From Phycisphaeraceae bacterium (GTDB taxonomy: Bacteria; Planctomycetota; Phycisphaerae; Phycisphaerales; UBA1924): a stretch of DNA of 64,000 nucleotides. Numbering within the stretch: the stretch's first letter is position 1; the number at the start of each line of letters is the position of its first letter. This document shows, one piece after another, positions 1 to 8,779 of the stretch. The stretch lies in assembly GCA_020639155.1 (NCBI GenBank), contig JACKHF010000001.1, positions 2,446,578-2,510,577 of the forward strand, given 5' to 3'. The notes below the pieces were generated by a model. It was given only the letters and a program-made list of their open reading frames with translations, was not told the DNA's origin and ran no database searches. The translations under genes were made by a program, and so were the position numbers.

Positions 1-1138
1 TGGTTGTTCCGCGGACGACGGAGTCGTCAACAACGATCAGGCGTTTGCCCGCAACAACCTCAGGGATGATGTTGAGCTTCAGGCGCACTGCAGTGGTGCG
101 TTCTGCCTGCGTTGGCTTGATGAATGTGCGCCCGACATATCGGTTCGGCACGATGCCCTCGCGGTAGGGGAGACCGCTTGCTTGTGCGTATCCATGTGCT
201 GCGCTGCGGCCGGAGTCCGGCATCGGCATGACACAGTCCGCTTCAACCGGCGCTTCGTGTGCGAGTGCTGCACCCATCGCCTCGCGCGCGAGTTGGACGT
301 TCTGGCCGAACAGGTTGGAGGCGGGATTCGCAAAGTAGACGTGCTCAAAGACGCACTGGGCGAGCCGCTTTGCAGGATCTGCGAACCTGCGCGAGGAGAT
401 TCCCTTCGCTGAGAGTGTGACAATCTCTCCCGGCTCGATCTCGCGGACAAGCTTCGCACCAATGACATCAAACGCGACAGTTTCGGACGAGACCACATGC
501 CTGCCGGATGGGAGCAGGCCGAGCACCAATGGTCGCCAGCCCCATGGATCTCGCGCGACCTCAATGCGATCGGGCCACAGCATGGCAAGGCTGAATGCGC
601 CCTCGCATCTGCGAAGCGCCCATGCAGTGGGATCGGGAGAGTCTTGGGCTTCGGGAGCAGCGAGCAGATGGAAGATGGATTCCGTGTCTGACTCAGTGGT
701 AAAGATGTGGCCTTTTTGCTCGAACTTGTGGCGCCAGGCGATGCCGTTGATGAGGTTCCCATTGTGGGCGATGGCGACCTCAGTGCCAGCCAGGCGCTGA
801 ACCATCGGCTGGCAGTTGGCGAGGACAGAGTTGCCCGTGGTCGAGTACCGGACGTGGCCGATCGCAGCCGCAGGGTTGCGACGTTCGAGACGCTCAATCG
901 CGTCGTGGTTGAAGACTTCCGGGACAAGTCCCATTCCAGCATGGGCTTTCAGAGACTGCCCATCGGATGTCGCGATACCAGCGGATTCCTGGCCTCGATG
1001 CTGGAGAGCGTATAGGGATGTGTACGTCAGTCGAACCGCGTCCTTACTGCCCCAGATCGCGAAAACACCACACTTTTCCTTTTTCTCGTTGATCTTGTGT
1101 ATGTCATCGCATCCGCGGGTTGGCGCAGATTGCAGCAC
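1..1138 (-). CDS. purF: Amidophosphoribosyltransferase (PurF), C-terminus cut by window edge
   Basis: This enzyme makes 5-phosphoribosylamine from PRPP and glutamine, the first committed step of purine synthesis. Read on the minus strand, the N-terminal glutamine amidotransferase begins with EKCGVFAIWG; the cysteine is the nucleophile, so a short leader must be removed to expose it. LQHRGQESAG, the catalytic-fold HNGNL and the TTESDTE stretch follow. The last visible residues are the PRPP-binding VVDDSVVRGTT of the phosphoribosyltransferase domain, after which the gene leaves the window at base 1. No in-frame ATG precedes the cysteine. The GTG at 1138 is the best start I can see, giving a leader of about 20 residues, but the exact start is uncertain. 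The gene is divergent from rpsD. Confidence 0.93.
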   Translation of the reverse strand, partial: MLQSAPTRGCDDIHKINEKKEKCGVFAIWGSKDAVRLTYTSLYALQHRGQESAGIATSDGQSLKAHAGMGLVPEVFNHDAIERLERRNPAAAIGHVRYSTTGNSVLANCQPMVQRLAGTEVAIAHNGNLINGIAWRHKFEQKGHIFTTESDTESIFHLLAAPEAQDSPDPTAWALRRCEGAFSLAMLWPDRIEVARDPWGWRPLVLGLLPSGRHVVSSETVAFDVIGAKLVREIEPGEIVTLSAKGISSRRFADPAKRLAQCVFEHVYFANPASNLFGQNVQLAREAMGAALAHEAPVEADCVMPMPDSGRSAAHGYAQASGLPYREGIVPNRYVGRTFIKPTQAERTTAVRLKLNIIPEVVAGKRLIVVDDSVVRGTT

Positions 1139-1495
1139 CGGCAAAGCCAGCGAGTGTGCTTCGGATGGTCCCGCCGAGGCAGATGTGTGGGGCATCAGAC
1201 AAGGTTAGGAGCAGCAGGCTGGAAAGTGATCAATCGACCGCAGCAACAGAGCGAAGTATGGGAAGGTGGGCAGGTTCTGGCTGGAATGGAGCATATTGCC
1301 GAGAAGCCGGCGTACTGGACATCGGGCGGGTTGGCACCTTCAATACTGGCCCTTGTCTGTGGGATTGTGCCCGCAGGCAGACATCATGCCCGGATCGTGC
1401 GACAAGCCTCGTCTGGCCCATCTCGGCACGGTTGCTGGTTCACACAGCACTGCAGAGCGATATTCATTGCTTTGCATCGACGGAAGGAAGATTTC
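1139..1495. other. Divergent intergenic region between purF and rpsD
   Basis: This 357-base stretch has no convincing gene. Frames open on both strands, but none has a recognisable protein or a ribosome binding site. It must hold the purF and rpsD promoters and an rpsD leader. The rpsD start is preceded by a purine-rich GGAAGGAAG, a good Shine-Dalgarno sequence. Ribosomal protein S4 often regulates its own mRNA leader in other bacteria, but I cannot identify such a structure here by eye. Confidence 0.5.
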
Positions 1496-2098
1496 ATGGC
1501 TCGATATACCGGTCCCAAGGTTCGTTTGTCCCGCCGCGTCGGCGTTGCTATCTCTGATGTGCCCAAGCACACCGCGAATGATCGCGTCCGCGTCCCCCCC
1601 GGGATGCACGGGTATCGTGGTCGCCGACTTCGTGACTACGGCATCCGTCTCGTTGAGAAGCAGAAGCTGCGTTACTACTACGGCGTACAGGAGAAGCAGT
1701 TCCGCCTGACACTCGATGAAGCTGCGCGTCAGCCGGGCAATACCGGACAGGTGCTGCTCACGCTGCTTGAGCGTCGTCTTGACAATGTGCTGCGTCGCGC
1801 GGGTGTTGCCCGCACAATCTGGCAGGCACGTCAGATGGTTGCGCACGGTGGCGTTCGTGTGAACGGCCAGAAGACGAGTGCGCCATCATTCCGTGTTCGC
1901 CCGGGTGATGTCATCACGTTCAAGGACAAGATCCACAAGCTGTGCAAGGAGAACATGGATTCGCTTGCAGGGCACGAGGTGCCGGGCTGGGTCGATTTCA
2001 ATCCTTCCGAACTGACCGCGAAGGTCGTTGCGAATCCGGCATCGGACCAGGTGCCGTTCGATGTGAACACGAACCTCATCGTCGAACTTTACCGTTAA
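1496..2098 (+). CDS. rpsD: 30S ribosomal protein S4
   Basis: A 200-residue small-subunit protein that binds 16S rRNA early in assembly. The N-terminus MARYTGPKVRLSRR and the S4 RNA-binding domain (RRLDNVLRRAGVA, QARQMVAHGGVRVNG, around residues 88-125) are diagnostic. The start is the ATG at 1496, preceded by GGAAGGAAG. The reading frame stays open far upstream, but the extension has no S4 similarity. The N-terminal part lacks the zinc-binding cysteines seen in some S4 proteins (the C-minus form). It is a monocistronic unit here, closed by a strong hairpin. Confidence 0.97.
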   Translation: MARYTGPKVRLSRRVGVAISDVPKHTANDRVRVPPGMHGYRGRRLRDYGIRLVEKQKLRYYYGVQEKQFRLTLDEAARQPGNTGQVLLTLLERRLDNVLRRAGVARTIWQARQMVAHGGVRVNGQKTSAPSFRVRPGDVITFKDKIHKLCKENMDSLAGHEVPGWVDFNPSELTAKVVANPASDQVPFDVNTNLIVELYR

Positions 2099-2111
2099 TA
2101 GCAGCTTCGTA

Positions 2112-2162
2112 GATACACACAGCAACCCCGGATGTGTTCCATCCGGGGTTGCTGTGTGTATC
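2112..2162. terminator. 22-bp perfect hairpin between convergent genes
   Basis: Bases 2112-2133 and 2141-2162 are exact reverse complements (22 bp) around a 7-base loop, GTGTTCC. It sits 13 bases after the rpsD stop and 20 bases before the stop of the convergent lipoprotein gene, so it can end transcripts from both sides. There is no long U-run after it on the plus side. Its function as a bidirectional terminator is inferred from position and structure. Confidence 0.75.
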
Positions 2163-2182
2163 TGGGTTCGGTATGCAGCCGC

Positions 2183-3241
2183 CTAGTCTTGCAGGGCGGT
2201 ATGAATTTTCTGCGACAACTCTGATGCAAGCCCATTGTGTGCGCCGGAGCTTCTGTATCGGATCGTGCCATCTGCATCAACGAGAATGAATGTTGGGGTT
2301 GGTGTGACACCAAACTGATCCCACGATTGTGCAGAGACGACATGCTCAAAGTTGGGACAGACGATCGCTTTGCAACCAGCAGCCTCTTCGTCCGATCGAT
2401 TCACGCTGACAAGTCGAACCTGATCGTTCTGCGCGAAACGTGATGACAGGGTCTCAAACGTATCTGCTGAAACTCTGCAGCCGTAGCAATCCTTGTGGCA
2501 GAACAACAGCAGCGTGACCTTGTTCTGGTGAGGCACGATCACTTGTTGATCAGAATCGAGTCGGGTTGCTTGTATGGATGGTGATTGATAGCCGGCTTCG
2601 ACCGGTTCCTGCTCGGAGGGCATGAGCGATGCGCGTCGGGCTGTGTAGTCAAGGTCGAGCGTCCAAAACCTGCCGCCAAGAGCTTTGGGCGTTTTCTTAT
2701 CCCAGTATGTTTCAAAGGTGCCATCAGCATCGGTATCAATGAATGCCATGCCGGTTCCAAGCCGGAGCACGCCAATCGTGATGGATTCATTGCCGTAGCG
2801 AAGTGGTGTCTGCCAGAGCTCGCACACAGCATACTCGGCTCGGCCTGTTGGCTTTGCGTTTATAACGATTTCTACAGTTTCGTTGTCGAACCGGACCGTA
2901 TGTGTGGTTGGCTTGCCACTCGCAGGGATGCTTGCTTCGTCATCAAACGAGTGGTTCAGATTCGAGTCGACAGCGATCATGCCATCCAGACGACGCACGC
3001 CGATCTCATGATCGCGGACGGTCATCGTGCCGTACTCTGCACTGCCTGCTTCTGCGTTGTCTGTTTCGCTGGGGGCGAACTTTAGTGTCGAGCGGATAGG
3101 AAACAGTGCTGTTTGTTCTTCACCAAATGTGACTGGTTGCAGCTTTGACTGGACTGCATGATTTGAGGATGCGCAGCCTAGCGAGTTCAAAAGGATCGCC
3201 GCGAGCGTCAGAAGGAAAAAGGTGCGATGTACACGTGCCAC
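2183..3241 (-). CDS. Lipoprotein with C-terminal thioredoxin-like domain
   Basis: A 352-residue exported protein. The N-terminus is a lipoprotein signal (hydrophobic stretch then LNSLGC, cysteine at about residue 23). The middle (about 40-210) is a domain I do not recognise, rich in Asp/Asn/Thr, with DSNLNHSFDDEAS-like text. The C-terminal part (about 235-352) is a thioredoxin fold of the TlpA/AhpC-TSA kind: VTLLLFCHKDCYGCRVS carries a CxxC pair, and the cis-proline segment GVTPTPTFILVDADG follows. Likely role: thiol-disulphide exchange on the periplasmic side. Partner and substrate are unknown. The next gene upstream on the same strand, the receiver protein, is only 8 bases away, so they may be co-transcribed. 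Confidence 0.8.
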   Translation of the reverse strand: MARVHRTFFLLTLAAILLNSLGCASSNHAVQSKLQPVTFGEEQTALFPIRSTLKFAPSETDNAEAGSAEYGTMTVRDHEIGVRRLDGMIAVDSNLNHSFDDEASIPASGKPTTHTVRFDNETVEIVINAKPTGRAEYAVCELWQTPLRYGNESITIGVLRLGTGMAFIDTDADGTFETYWDKKTPKALGGRFWTLDLDYTARRASLMPSEQEPVEAGYQSPSIQATRLDSDQQVIVPHQNKVTLLLFCHKDCYGCRVSADTFETLSSRFAQNDQVRLVSVNRSDEEAAGCKAIVCPNFEHVVSAQSWDQFGVTPTPTFILVDADGTIRYRSSGAHNGLASELSQKIHTALQD

Positions 3242-3249
3242 CAGTGCTC

Positions 3250-3762
3250 CTATTCGTGAGGCCGGTTTTTTCCCTTGATCTGTCGAAGCTCGCTCATGGT
3301 GCGGTCGAGATCCTTCTTGAGCATTCGCACCCGCAGGAGCGATCGCACACGTGTGACGAGTTCGAGCCGATTAACCGGCTTTGTCAGGAAATCGTCAGCC
3401 CCAGCCTCAACAGCGCGTTCGACATCCCCGACCTCGCTCAGCGCGGTCACCATGATGATTGGGATGTCTCTGAGGGCTGGGTCCGTCTTAATTTTCTCGC
3501 AAGCCTGATAGCCGCTGACCTTCGGCATCATGATGTCCATCAGGATAATGTCGGGTTCGAGTTCCCTGGCTCGTTCAATGGCTTGTGCTCCGTCAGCAGC
3601 AGTGAAGAGTTCGCAGTCAAGGTCGTCAAGGTAGGCTTGCAAGAGTTCACGATTCTGGGCGTGGTCGTCCACAATCAGCACACGCTTGCCGGCGACGGAA
3701 TCTGATTGGTCTGCTGCTGTGTGTTGGTTCTCAGACCGTGGATCTGCCATGGAATCAGCCAT
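3250..3762 (-). CDS. Single-domain response regulator (CheY/PleD-type receiver)
   Basis: A 170-residue protein. After about 25 polar residues comes a complete receiver domain: KRVLIVDDHAQNRELL (acidic pair), the phospho-acceptor Asp in DIILMDIMMP (near residue 76), the conserved Thr in IIMVTAL, and Lys in DFLTKPVN. No output domain follows, only a charged helical tail (about 145-170) that could be a coiled coil. It resembles the receiver of PleD-like proteins. No histidine kinase is nearby, so its partner is unknown. It lies 8 bases upstream of the thioredoxin-like lipoprotein gene on the same strand. The start could be Met1 or Met5. Confidence 0.88.
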   Translation of the reverse strand: MADSMADPRSENQHTAADQSDSVAGKRVLIVDDHAQNRELLQAYLDDLDCELFTAADGAQAIERARELEPDIILMDIMMPKVSGYQACEKIKTDPALRDIPIIMVTALSEVGDVERAVEAGADDFLTKPVNRLELVTRVRSLLRVRMLKKDLDRTMSELRQIKGKNRPHE

Positions 3763-3830
3763 TTGGGCTCCAGACGTTGTGATGCAATAATATCGCGAAG
3801 TGATGGGTATGGTATGTCGGGGCTGCGCTC

Positions 3831-4283
3831 ATGCATACGTCATCGTTTGTCTCAATGAACCCACGACTTGATCGGTATACCACGCCAGGCAGTCAGGATC
3901 TGCTTGGGGCTGTTGATCCGACAGATTCAGTTTTTCTGAAGGACATTGTCGAGTTTCTTCGCCAGACGATGGGCATTCGAGAGTTTGTGTCTTGGGAAGG
4001 ACGGACATGGGGGTGGACACTCGTCTTCGCACGCAAGACAGGCGACCGCCCTGTTGAGTGGTTTTTGGTGGCTCGAAGTCCAGAGCCGATGGTGAGTGTT
4101 CGTCTCAACAGTACCGCGTTTGATCCGGTGGACTGGCTTGATATTGAGACGCTGCTCGTGGGGTCTGAGCCCGAATCGCATCGGCTGACCGGTCGAACGC
4201 TCTGGAGTCAGTGGGTTCTTGACTCGGCACACACTGTTGACCGCGTGTGCAAACTCGCACGGGCTGTACAACTGATGTGCTGA
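3831..4283 (+). CDS. Hypothetical protein, about 150 aa
   Basis: The reading frame encodes 150 residues with normal codon use for this chromosome. I do not recognise the family. It is rich in Trp (GRTWGWTLVF, VEWFLVARS, LWSQWVLD), has no signal peptide, no membrane segment and no cysteine pair, and so looks like a small soluble alpha/beta protein. A second in-frame Met at 3855 (MNPRLDRY) could be the start. It is divergent from the receiver gene and precedes the carboxypeptidase gene on the same strand by about 165 bases. Confidence 0.6.
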   Translation: MHTSSFVSMNPRLDRYTTPGSQDLLGAVDPTDSVFLKDIVEFLRQTMGIREFVSWEGRTWGWTLVFARKTGDRPVEWFLVARSPEPMVSVRLNSTAFDPVDWLDIETLLVGSEPESHRLTGRTLWSQWVLDSAHTVDRVCKLARAVQLMC

Positions 4284-4449
4284 GTTTCTTGCTGGTACCC
4301 GTATTCGACAACAGGTCCTTTTGACCTCCAGGTTTCGACCCTGAGGGTTCTATCGCATACAACAGGGCATGTGATGAAGTTCGTCTGTTTCTGCCGATTT
4401 TGGTTCAGAATCAGCCGATGTGATATTGTCTGAAAGGGGATTTCCAACG

Positions 4450-6003
4450 ATGCGACACAATGTCCGTTTGGTTTCATATCAACGCAGCATGGACCGAACT
4501 GCTTCGTGGATGTGCGCACTGGCACTTGTTGCGTGTAGCGCGATGCCAGTGTTCGGCCAAGACATGGAACGCATGATCCTTGATGCGATGAGCACGACCC
4601 CACTGGGACAGGCAAAGGTCGGCATGTGTGTGATCGATGGTGATTCAGGCCGAACCTTGTTCGCTCTGAATGCGCGTGACCAGTTTATTCCTGCATCGAA
4701 CATGAAACTGCTGACAAGTGGTGCGGCGCTGCATGTGCTTGGGACTGATTTCATGTTTCGGACGCGATTTCTTCTTGCTGGCGATGAGCTTGTGATCAGG
4801 GGTGCTGGTGATCCAGCACTTGCCGATCCGGAGCTGCTTGCTGACATGATGCCATCGATGTCATGCACGCAGTTCATTGATCGGCTTGCCGAGGTTATTA
4901 CAGACAATGGGCTCTCAACTATACAGGGCATTGTAGTTGACGATCGGATCTTTGAAGCTTCGGCAGCACATCCGACCTGGCCGGACGATCAGTTGAACGA
5001 AAGTTATTGTGCCGAGATATCCGGGCTCAACTTTCATGCGAACGTGCTCAATGTCTTTGCACGACCAAACGGAAACGGTGTTCGTGTTGAGACGGACCCG
5101 GAATACCCGGACATTGTTCTTCAGCCAAGTGTCGAACTCATGCCGACCACAGTTCGCGGTCGTGCCGAATCGATCTGGATGACACGCCAGCCGATGACAA
5201 ACACAATCAAGGTGAGCGGTCGTATCTCAAAGCCGATGCACTCGCCAGTGTCCGTCACAGTGCATGATCCGGGTATGCAGTTCGGCATGTCACTGGCTGT
5301 TGCGCTTGCGCGTCGCGGCGTTGAAATCGGCGGCACGAAGGGGGTGACCTTTGCCCATGAGTTTGTGCGTCGCGCGGAACAGAACGACAAGATTGATCCG
5401 GCGCTGGATGTTGCGCGTGAGATTGTTGTTGTTCGCACGCCGATGCAGGTTGTGCTGGAACGCTGCAACACCAACTCAGAGAACATGTATGCCGAGTCGC
5501 TGCTTAAACGCATGGGGCATGATGTCACGCTCGAGCCGGGATCGTGGGAGAACGGCACGGCAACGCTGCGGATGGTCGTTGGCGATCTGCTTGATGCACG
5601 CTCGGTTGGCATGCTTCGGGCTGTTGATGGTTCCGGCATGAGCAGAGAGAATCGTGTGACGCCGGAACTGCTCGCGAACTGGACGCGGGCGGTTGCGAAT
5701 GATCCTGTGATTGGCGATACGTGGGTGGAGTCGCTTGCCGAGCCGGGCAATGGCACCCTGCGGGAGCGGTTCAGAGAATCGAACACGCTTGAGAATATCC
5801 TTCATGCCAAGACAGGATACCTCACTGGCGTGCGTTCGATTTCTGGTGTGATTGAGCATCGCACATCGGGCAAGAAGGTTTACTTCAGTCTGATTATGAA
5901 CGATGAGTCATCGGTTGATGCGAACGCACGGAAGTTTCAGGAGAAGTTCGTGATGGCACTTGATGAATGGCTGAACGCGAACTCATATGCACTGGGTGGA
6001 TAA
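4450..6003 (+). CDS. dacB: D-alanyl-D-alanine carboxypeptidase/endopeptidase, PBP4 (S13) family
   Basis: A 517-residue exported penicillin-binding protein that trims or cleaves peptidoglycan cross-links. A signal peptide (ALALVACSAMPVFGQ) is followed by the serine motif SNMK (PASNMKLLTSG, near residue 90), the SxN motif within TNSENMYAESLL, and the KTG motif in HAKTGYLTG near the C-terminus. The long insertion between the first two motifs is typical of S13 enzymes. I chose ATG 4450 because AAAGGGGA lies 8 bases upstream; an ATG at 4420 is also in frame. It meets the ubiD-like gene tail to tail with 8 bases between. Confidence 0.9.
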   Translation: MRHNVRLVSYQRSMDRTASWMCALALVACSAMPVFGQDMERMILDAMSTTPLGQAKVGMCVIDGDSGRTLFALNARDQFIPASNMKLLTSGAALHVLGTDFMFRTRFLLAGDELVIRGAGDPALADPELLADMMPSMSCTQFIDRLAEVITDNGLSTIQGIVVDDRIFEASAAHPTWPDDQLNESYCAEISGLNFHANVLNVFARPNGNGVRVETDPEYPDIVLQPSVELMPTTVRGRAESIWMTRQPMTNTIKVSGRISKPMHSPVSVTVHDPGMQFGMSLAVALARRGVEIGGTKGVTFAHEFVRRAEQNDKIDPALDVAREIVVVRTPMQVVLERCNTNSENMYAESLLKRMGHDVTLEPGSWENGTATLRMVVGDLLDARSVGMLRAVDGSGMSRENRVTPELLANWTRAVANDPVIGDTWVESLAEPGNGTLRERFRESNTLENILHAKTGYLTGVRSISGVIEHRTSGKKVYFSLIMNDESSVDANARKFQEKFVMALDEWLNANSYALGG

Positions 6004-6011
6004 CGCAAGAT

Positions 6012-8090
6012 TTATTGATTCAGCCCATATTCTGACCATCTCCGATCAAGCAACTCGTGTGTTGCCTTGTCAAAGCAAACCTGTGTTGGCCAATGACGAA
6101 CGGGCAATCCATTCCGTGTGCCCTCGGACTTTCGTGTCGCGTCGAACACAACACAGCTGTGCTCTGATGTATCGTGATGTGTGATGATGCGGTCCCGCTG
6201 CATGTCGGAGTTTGCGACCCATTCAAACAAAGCCCGGTCGGTGTCTTTGCAGATCCCTGCATCGCTGACAATGACAGCGAATGCTGGCGGGTGGTTGCCC
6301 CAGAGTGACGGGTCGGTGACGCGGTGCGCAACATTGCGAATCTCATCTGCACTGGCCTGAGATGTCGAAATAAAGAGCCAGCCATGGAGTGATTCCGGCG
6401 ATGAGGCGCTGGAAACACCCTGCATCTGCGTGATGGTGTGAAGCGAATGTTCTCGCTGATCGCCTGCTGCAAAGATCCGTGGCGTGTGAGGGCTTGATAT
6501 GCCGGAGAGTGCTCGTTCATCCTGCCACGGATGGGTGCAGTCAAATCCGATCTTTGTGCCCGCACCAATAACGGGTGCTGCATGATCGAGAATGTCAACA
6601 GGGCCGACAACGGTCTCAATGTCTGCAACTGGATGGCAGTTCGCAGCGCACGCTTTCAGCACAGCGATATGATCGTGGACATCAACATCCTCGTCAACAA
6701 CGAAGATGGACTTTGTCCATGCCATCTGCCCGGCACCCCAGATTGCATGCATGACTCGTCGGGCGTGGAATGCGTACTGCTTCTTGATCTTCACGAACAC
6801 ACAGTTGTGGAACGCCCCGAACATCGGCAGGTCGTAGTCCTCGATGTCCGGAACAATTACTTTCAGCAGTGGCAGGAACAGACGTTCCGTGGCTTTGCCG
6901 AGGAAGTAGTCTTCCTGCGGCGGCATGCCGACAACCGTGGTGGGATAGATCGGGTTCTTTCGATGTGTGATCGCAGTGACGGTGAGGACAGGGTACCTGT
7001 CGGGCATCGAGTAGAACCCGGTGTGATCGCCGAACGGCCCCTCAAAGACAGCGCCGTTTCCAAAGGGTTCGTCTGTGGTGTTCGGATCCCAGCCGATGGG
7101 GCCAGCCTCGTGCGACACAATGCCTTCGATGATGATCTCCGCGTTCGCTGGAACTCGCAATGGCACGGTCTTGCAGCTGACCAGCGGAATGCCCTTGCGA
7201 TTGAGGAACCCAGCCATCAATAACTCACTGATCCCGGGTGGGAGCGGCGCGGTCGCAGCATACGGCAGGATCGGTTCGCCGCCGAGCGCAATCGCGACGG
7301 GCATTGGCTTGCCGAGTTTCTTCCACGAACGCCAGTGCGCAGCGCCGTCGTGATGGACGTGCCAGTGCATCGCCATGTGGCGCGGTGAGAGCAGTTGCAC
7401 ACGATACATCCCGATGTTGTGCGATGCCGGCTTGGGATCATCGCGATCATCAGCATGGATGGTGTGGATGCCCGCAAACGTGATATACCTGCCGCGGAAC
7501 CGCTCGTTCCATGCATCCCCGGTTGAGAGTTCGGGGATGTGTGCGTTCACATCCGCTGGATACCCGAACGCAACAAAGTCACCATCAAGCGGCCAGCATC
7601 TGATGAATGGGAGTTGTGTCAGATCGATCTGTGATCCAGTAAGCACAACCTCGTTGCAAATGCCGCGCGACTGTGTCTTCGGCCCGATCTTCGCGAGCGG
7701 CGCGAACTGCTTCAGTTTTTCGATCGCTTCACCGAATGAGCGGGGGAGTTGCGGCTTGACAAGCGAGCCGATGGTGTGCGCGATGGACTCGATGCCGTCT
7801 GCTTCGCACTGCATCGCCATCTCGACGCGACGATATGACCCGAGTGCGTTGATGAGGACGGGCCAACTGGATCCTTTCACATTCTCGAAAAGCAGAGCAG
7901 GGCCGCCGAGATGGGCATGGTTCGGATCGATACGCTGCGTGGAGGACGCGGGCAGTGACGGCGCAGGCTGCTTTGAGATGCGATCCGCGATCGCGCTGAT
8001 TTCCAGAACTGGGTCAACCTCGGCTTTGATGCGCACGAGTTCGCCCGATCGATCCAGTTTTTCGACAAAGCCTCGCAGCGTGCGGTCCAT
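6012..8090 (-). CDS. UbiD-family prenylated-FMN decarboxylase
   Basis: A 692-residue UbiD-like decarboxylase. Family text includes GDFVAFGYPADVNAHIPELS, the EAGPIGWDPN and EGPFGDHTGFYS segments and the ITHRKNPIYPTTVVGMPPQED region. Such enzymes remove a carboxyl group from a prenylated aromatic acid with prFMN as cofactor. At about 690 residues it is longer than E. coli UbiD (about 500). The nearby UbiA-type gene (8780-9775) suggests quinone synthesis; in futalosine-pathway bacteria this pair is MqnL/MqnP, which is my inference. The start ATG at 8090 (MDRTLRGFVEKL) is a normal UbiD N-terminus, only 11 bases from the divergent methyltransferase start. Confidence 0.85.
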   Translation of the reverse strand: MDRTLRGFVEKLDRSGELVRIKAEVDPVLEISAIADRISKQPAPSLPASSTQRIDPNHAHLGGPALLFENVKGSSWPVLINALGSYRRVEMAMQCEADGIESIAHTIGSLVKPQLPRSFGEAIEKLKQFAPLAKIGPKTQSRGICNEVVLTGSQIDLTQLPFIRCWPLDGDFVAFGYPADVNAHIPELSTGDAWNERFRGRYITFAGIHTIHADDRDDPKPASHNIGMYRVQLLSPRHMAMHWHVHHDGAAHWRSWKKLGKPMPVAIALGGEPILPYAATAPLPPGISELLMAGFLNRKGIPLVSCKTVPLRVPANAEIIIEGIVSHEAGPIGWDPNTTDEPFGNGAVFEGPFGDHTGFYSMPDRYPVLTVTAITHRKNPIYPTTVVGMPPQEDYFLGKATERLFLPLLKVIVPDIEDYDLPMFGAFHNCVFVKIKKQYAFHARRVMHAIWGAGQMAWTKSIFVVDEDVDVHDHIAVLKACAANCHPVADIETVVGPVDILDHAAPVIGAGTKIGFDCTHPWQDERALSGISSPHTPRIFAAGDQREHSLHTITQMQGVSSASSPESLHGWLFISTSQASADEIRNVAHRVTDPSLWGNHPPAFAVIVSDAGICKDTDRALFEWVANSDMQRDRIITHHDTSEHSCVVFDATRKSEGTRNGLPVRHWPTQVCFDKATHELLDRRWSEYGLNQ

Positions 8091-8101
8091 ACCATGAGCG
8101 T

Positions 8102-8779
8102 ATGACGGACTCGGACGATCAGCAGCAGAACGGATCAACCAACACACAGCCGAAGGACGCTGTGACCGCAGCCAGCCAGCGCGACTGGCCTGCGTACTTC
8201 GCAGCTGTCAAGGGCAAGCCACCGAGAGATACGCTGCTCTTTGCGCTTGATCGGTTTGATGCAGAACGCACACCGATCGATCAGCGGCTCGCTATTGATA
8301 TTGCTGCGGGTGAAGGCCGCGACAGCGCGGAGATGCTGCGACGCGGCTGGCGTGTACACGCGATCGACGGGCATCCAGAAGCGATGGACCATCTTGACGA
8401 GATGAGACGGGCGTGTGGTGTTGATACTGATAGATTCACGTTCGAGCAGTCCGCGATGGAAACGTATCAGCCGAGTCAAGCATTGCTGATTAACGCGAGT
8501 TTTTGTCTGCCGTTCTGTGAACCAGCACACTTTGATGGGCTCTGGGAACGGATTCGCCATGCGATCATGCCGGGCGGGCGGTTTGCTGGGCAGTTCTTTG
8601 GTGATCGGCACTCGTGGGCGAGCATTGATGGACGCACACATCACACGAAGCGAGAGGTCGATGTGCTGCTGGAGGGACTCGACATAGAGCTTTACGACGA
8701 AGCGGAAAAGGACGGCGAGGATGTGCTCGGCCAGCCCGTCCACTGGCACGTTTTTCATGTTGTTGCGAAGAAGCCGTAA
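8102..8779 (+). CDS. Class I SAM-dependent methyltransferase
   Basis: A 225-residue soluble protein. The SAM-binding motif I is LAIDIAAGEGRDSAEML (near residue 65), with the acidic end of strand 2 in VHAIDGHPEAM. The FCEPAHFDGLWERIRHAIMPGGRFAGQFFG stretch (near 140-165) is the usual motif between strands 5 and 6. It resembles TehB/UbiE-like small methyltransferases, but I cannot name its substrate. It lies between the ubiD-like gene (divergent) and the ubiA-like gene (convergent, stop codons touching), so a role in quinone methylation is possible but unproven. Confidence 0.8.
   Translation: MTDSDDQQQNGSTNTQPKDAVTAASQRDWPAYFAAVKGKPPRDTLLFALDRFDAERTPIDQRLAIDIAAGEGRDSAEMLRRGWRVHAIDGHPEAMDHLDEMRRACGVDTDRFTFEQSAMETYQPSQALLINASFCLPFCEPAHFDGLWERIRHAIMPGGRFAGQFFGDRHSWASIDGRTHHTKREVDVLLEGLDIELYDEAEKDGEDVLGQPVHWHVFHVVAKKP

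Noticed and set aside
79..942. 287-codon open frame on the minus strand
   Set aside because: It is a shadow of purF in another frame: Ser/Arg-rich text with no family pattern, while the purF frame reads as a clean amidotransferase.
1097..1495. Upstream extension of the rpsD frame
   Set aside because: S4 proteins begin at MARYTGPK; the extension has no similarity, and a good ribosome binding site precedes the ATG at 1496.
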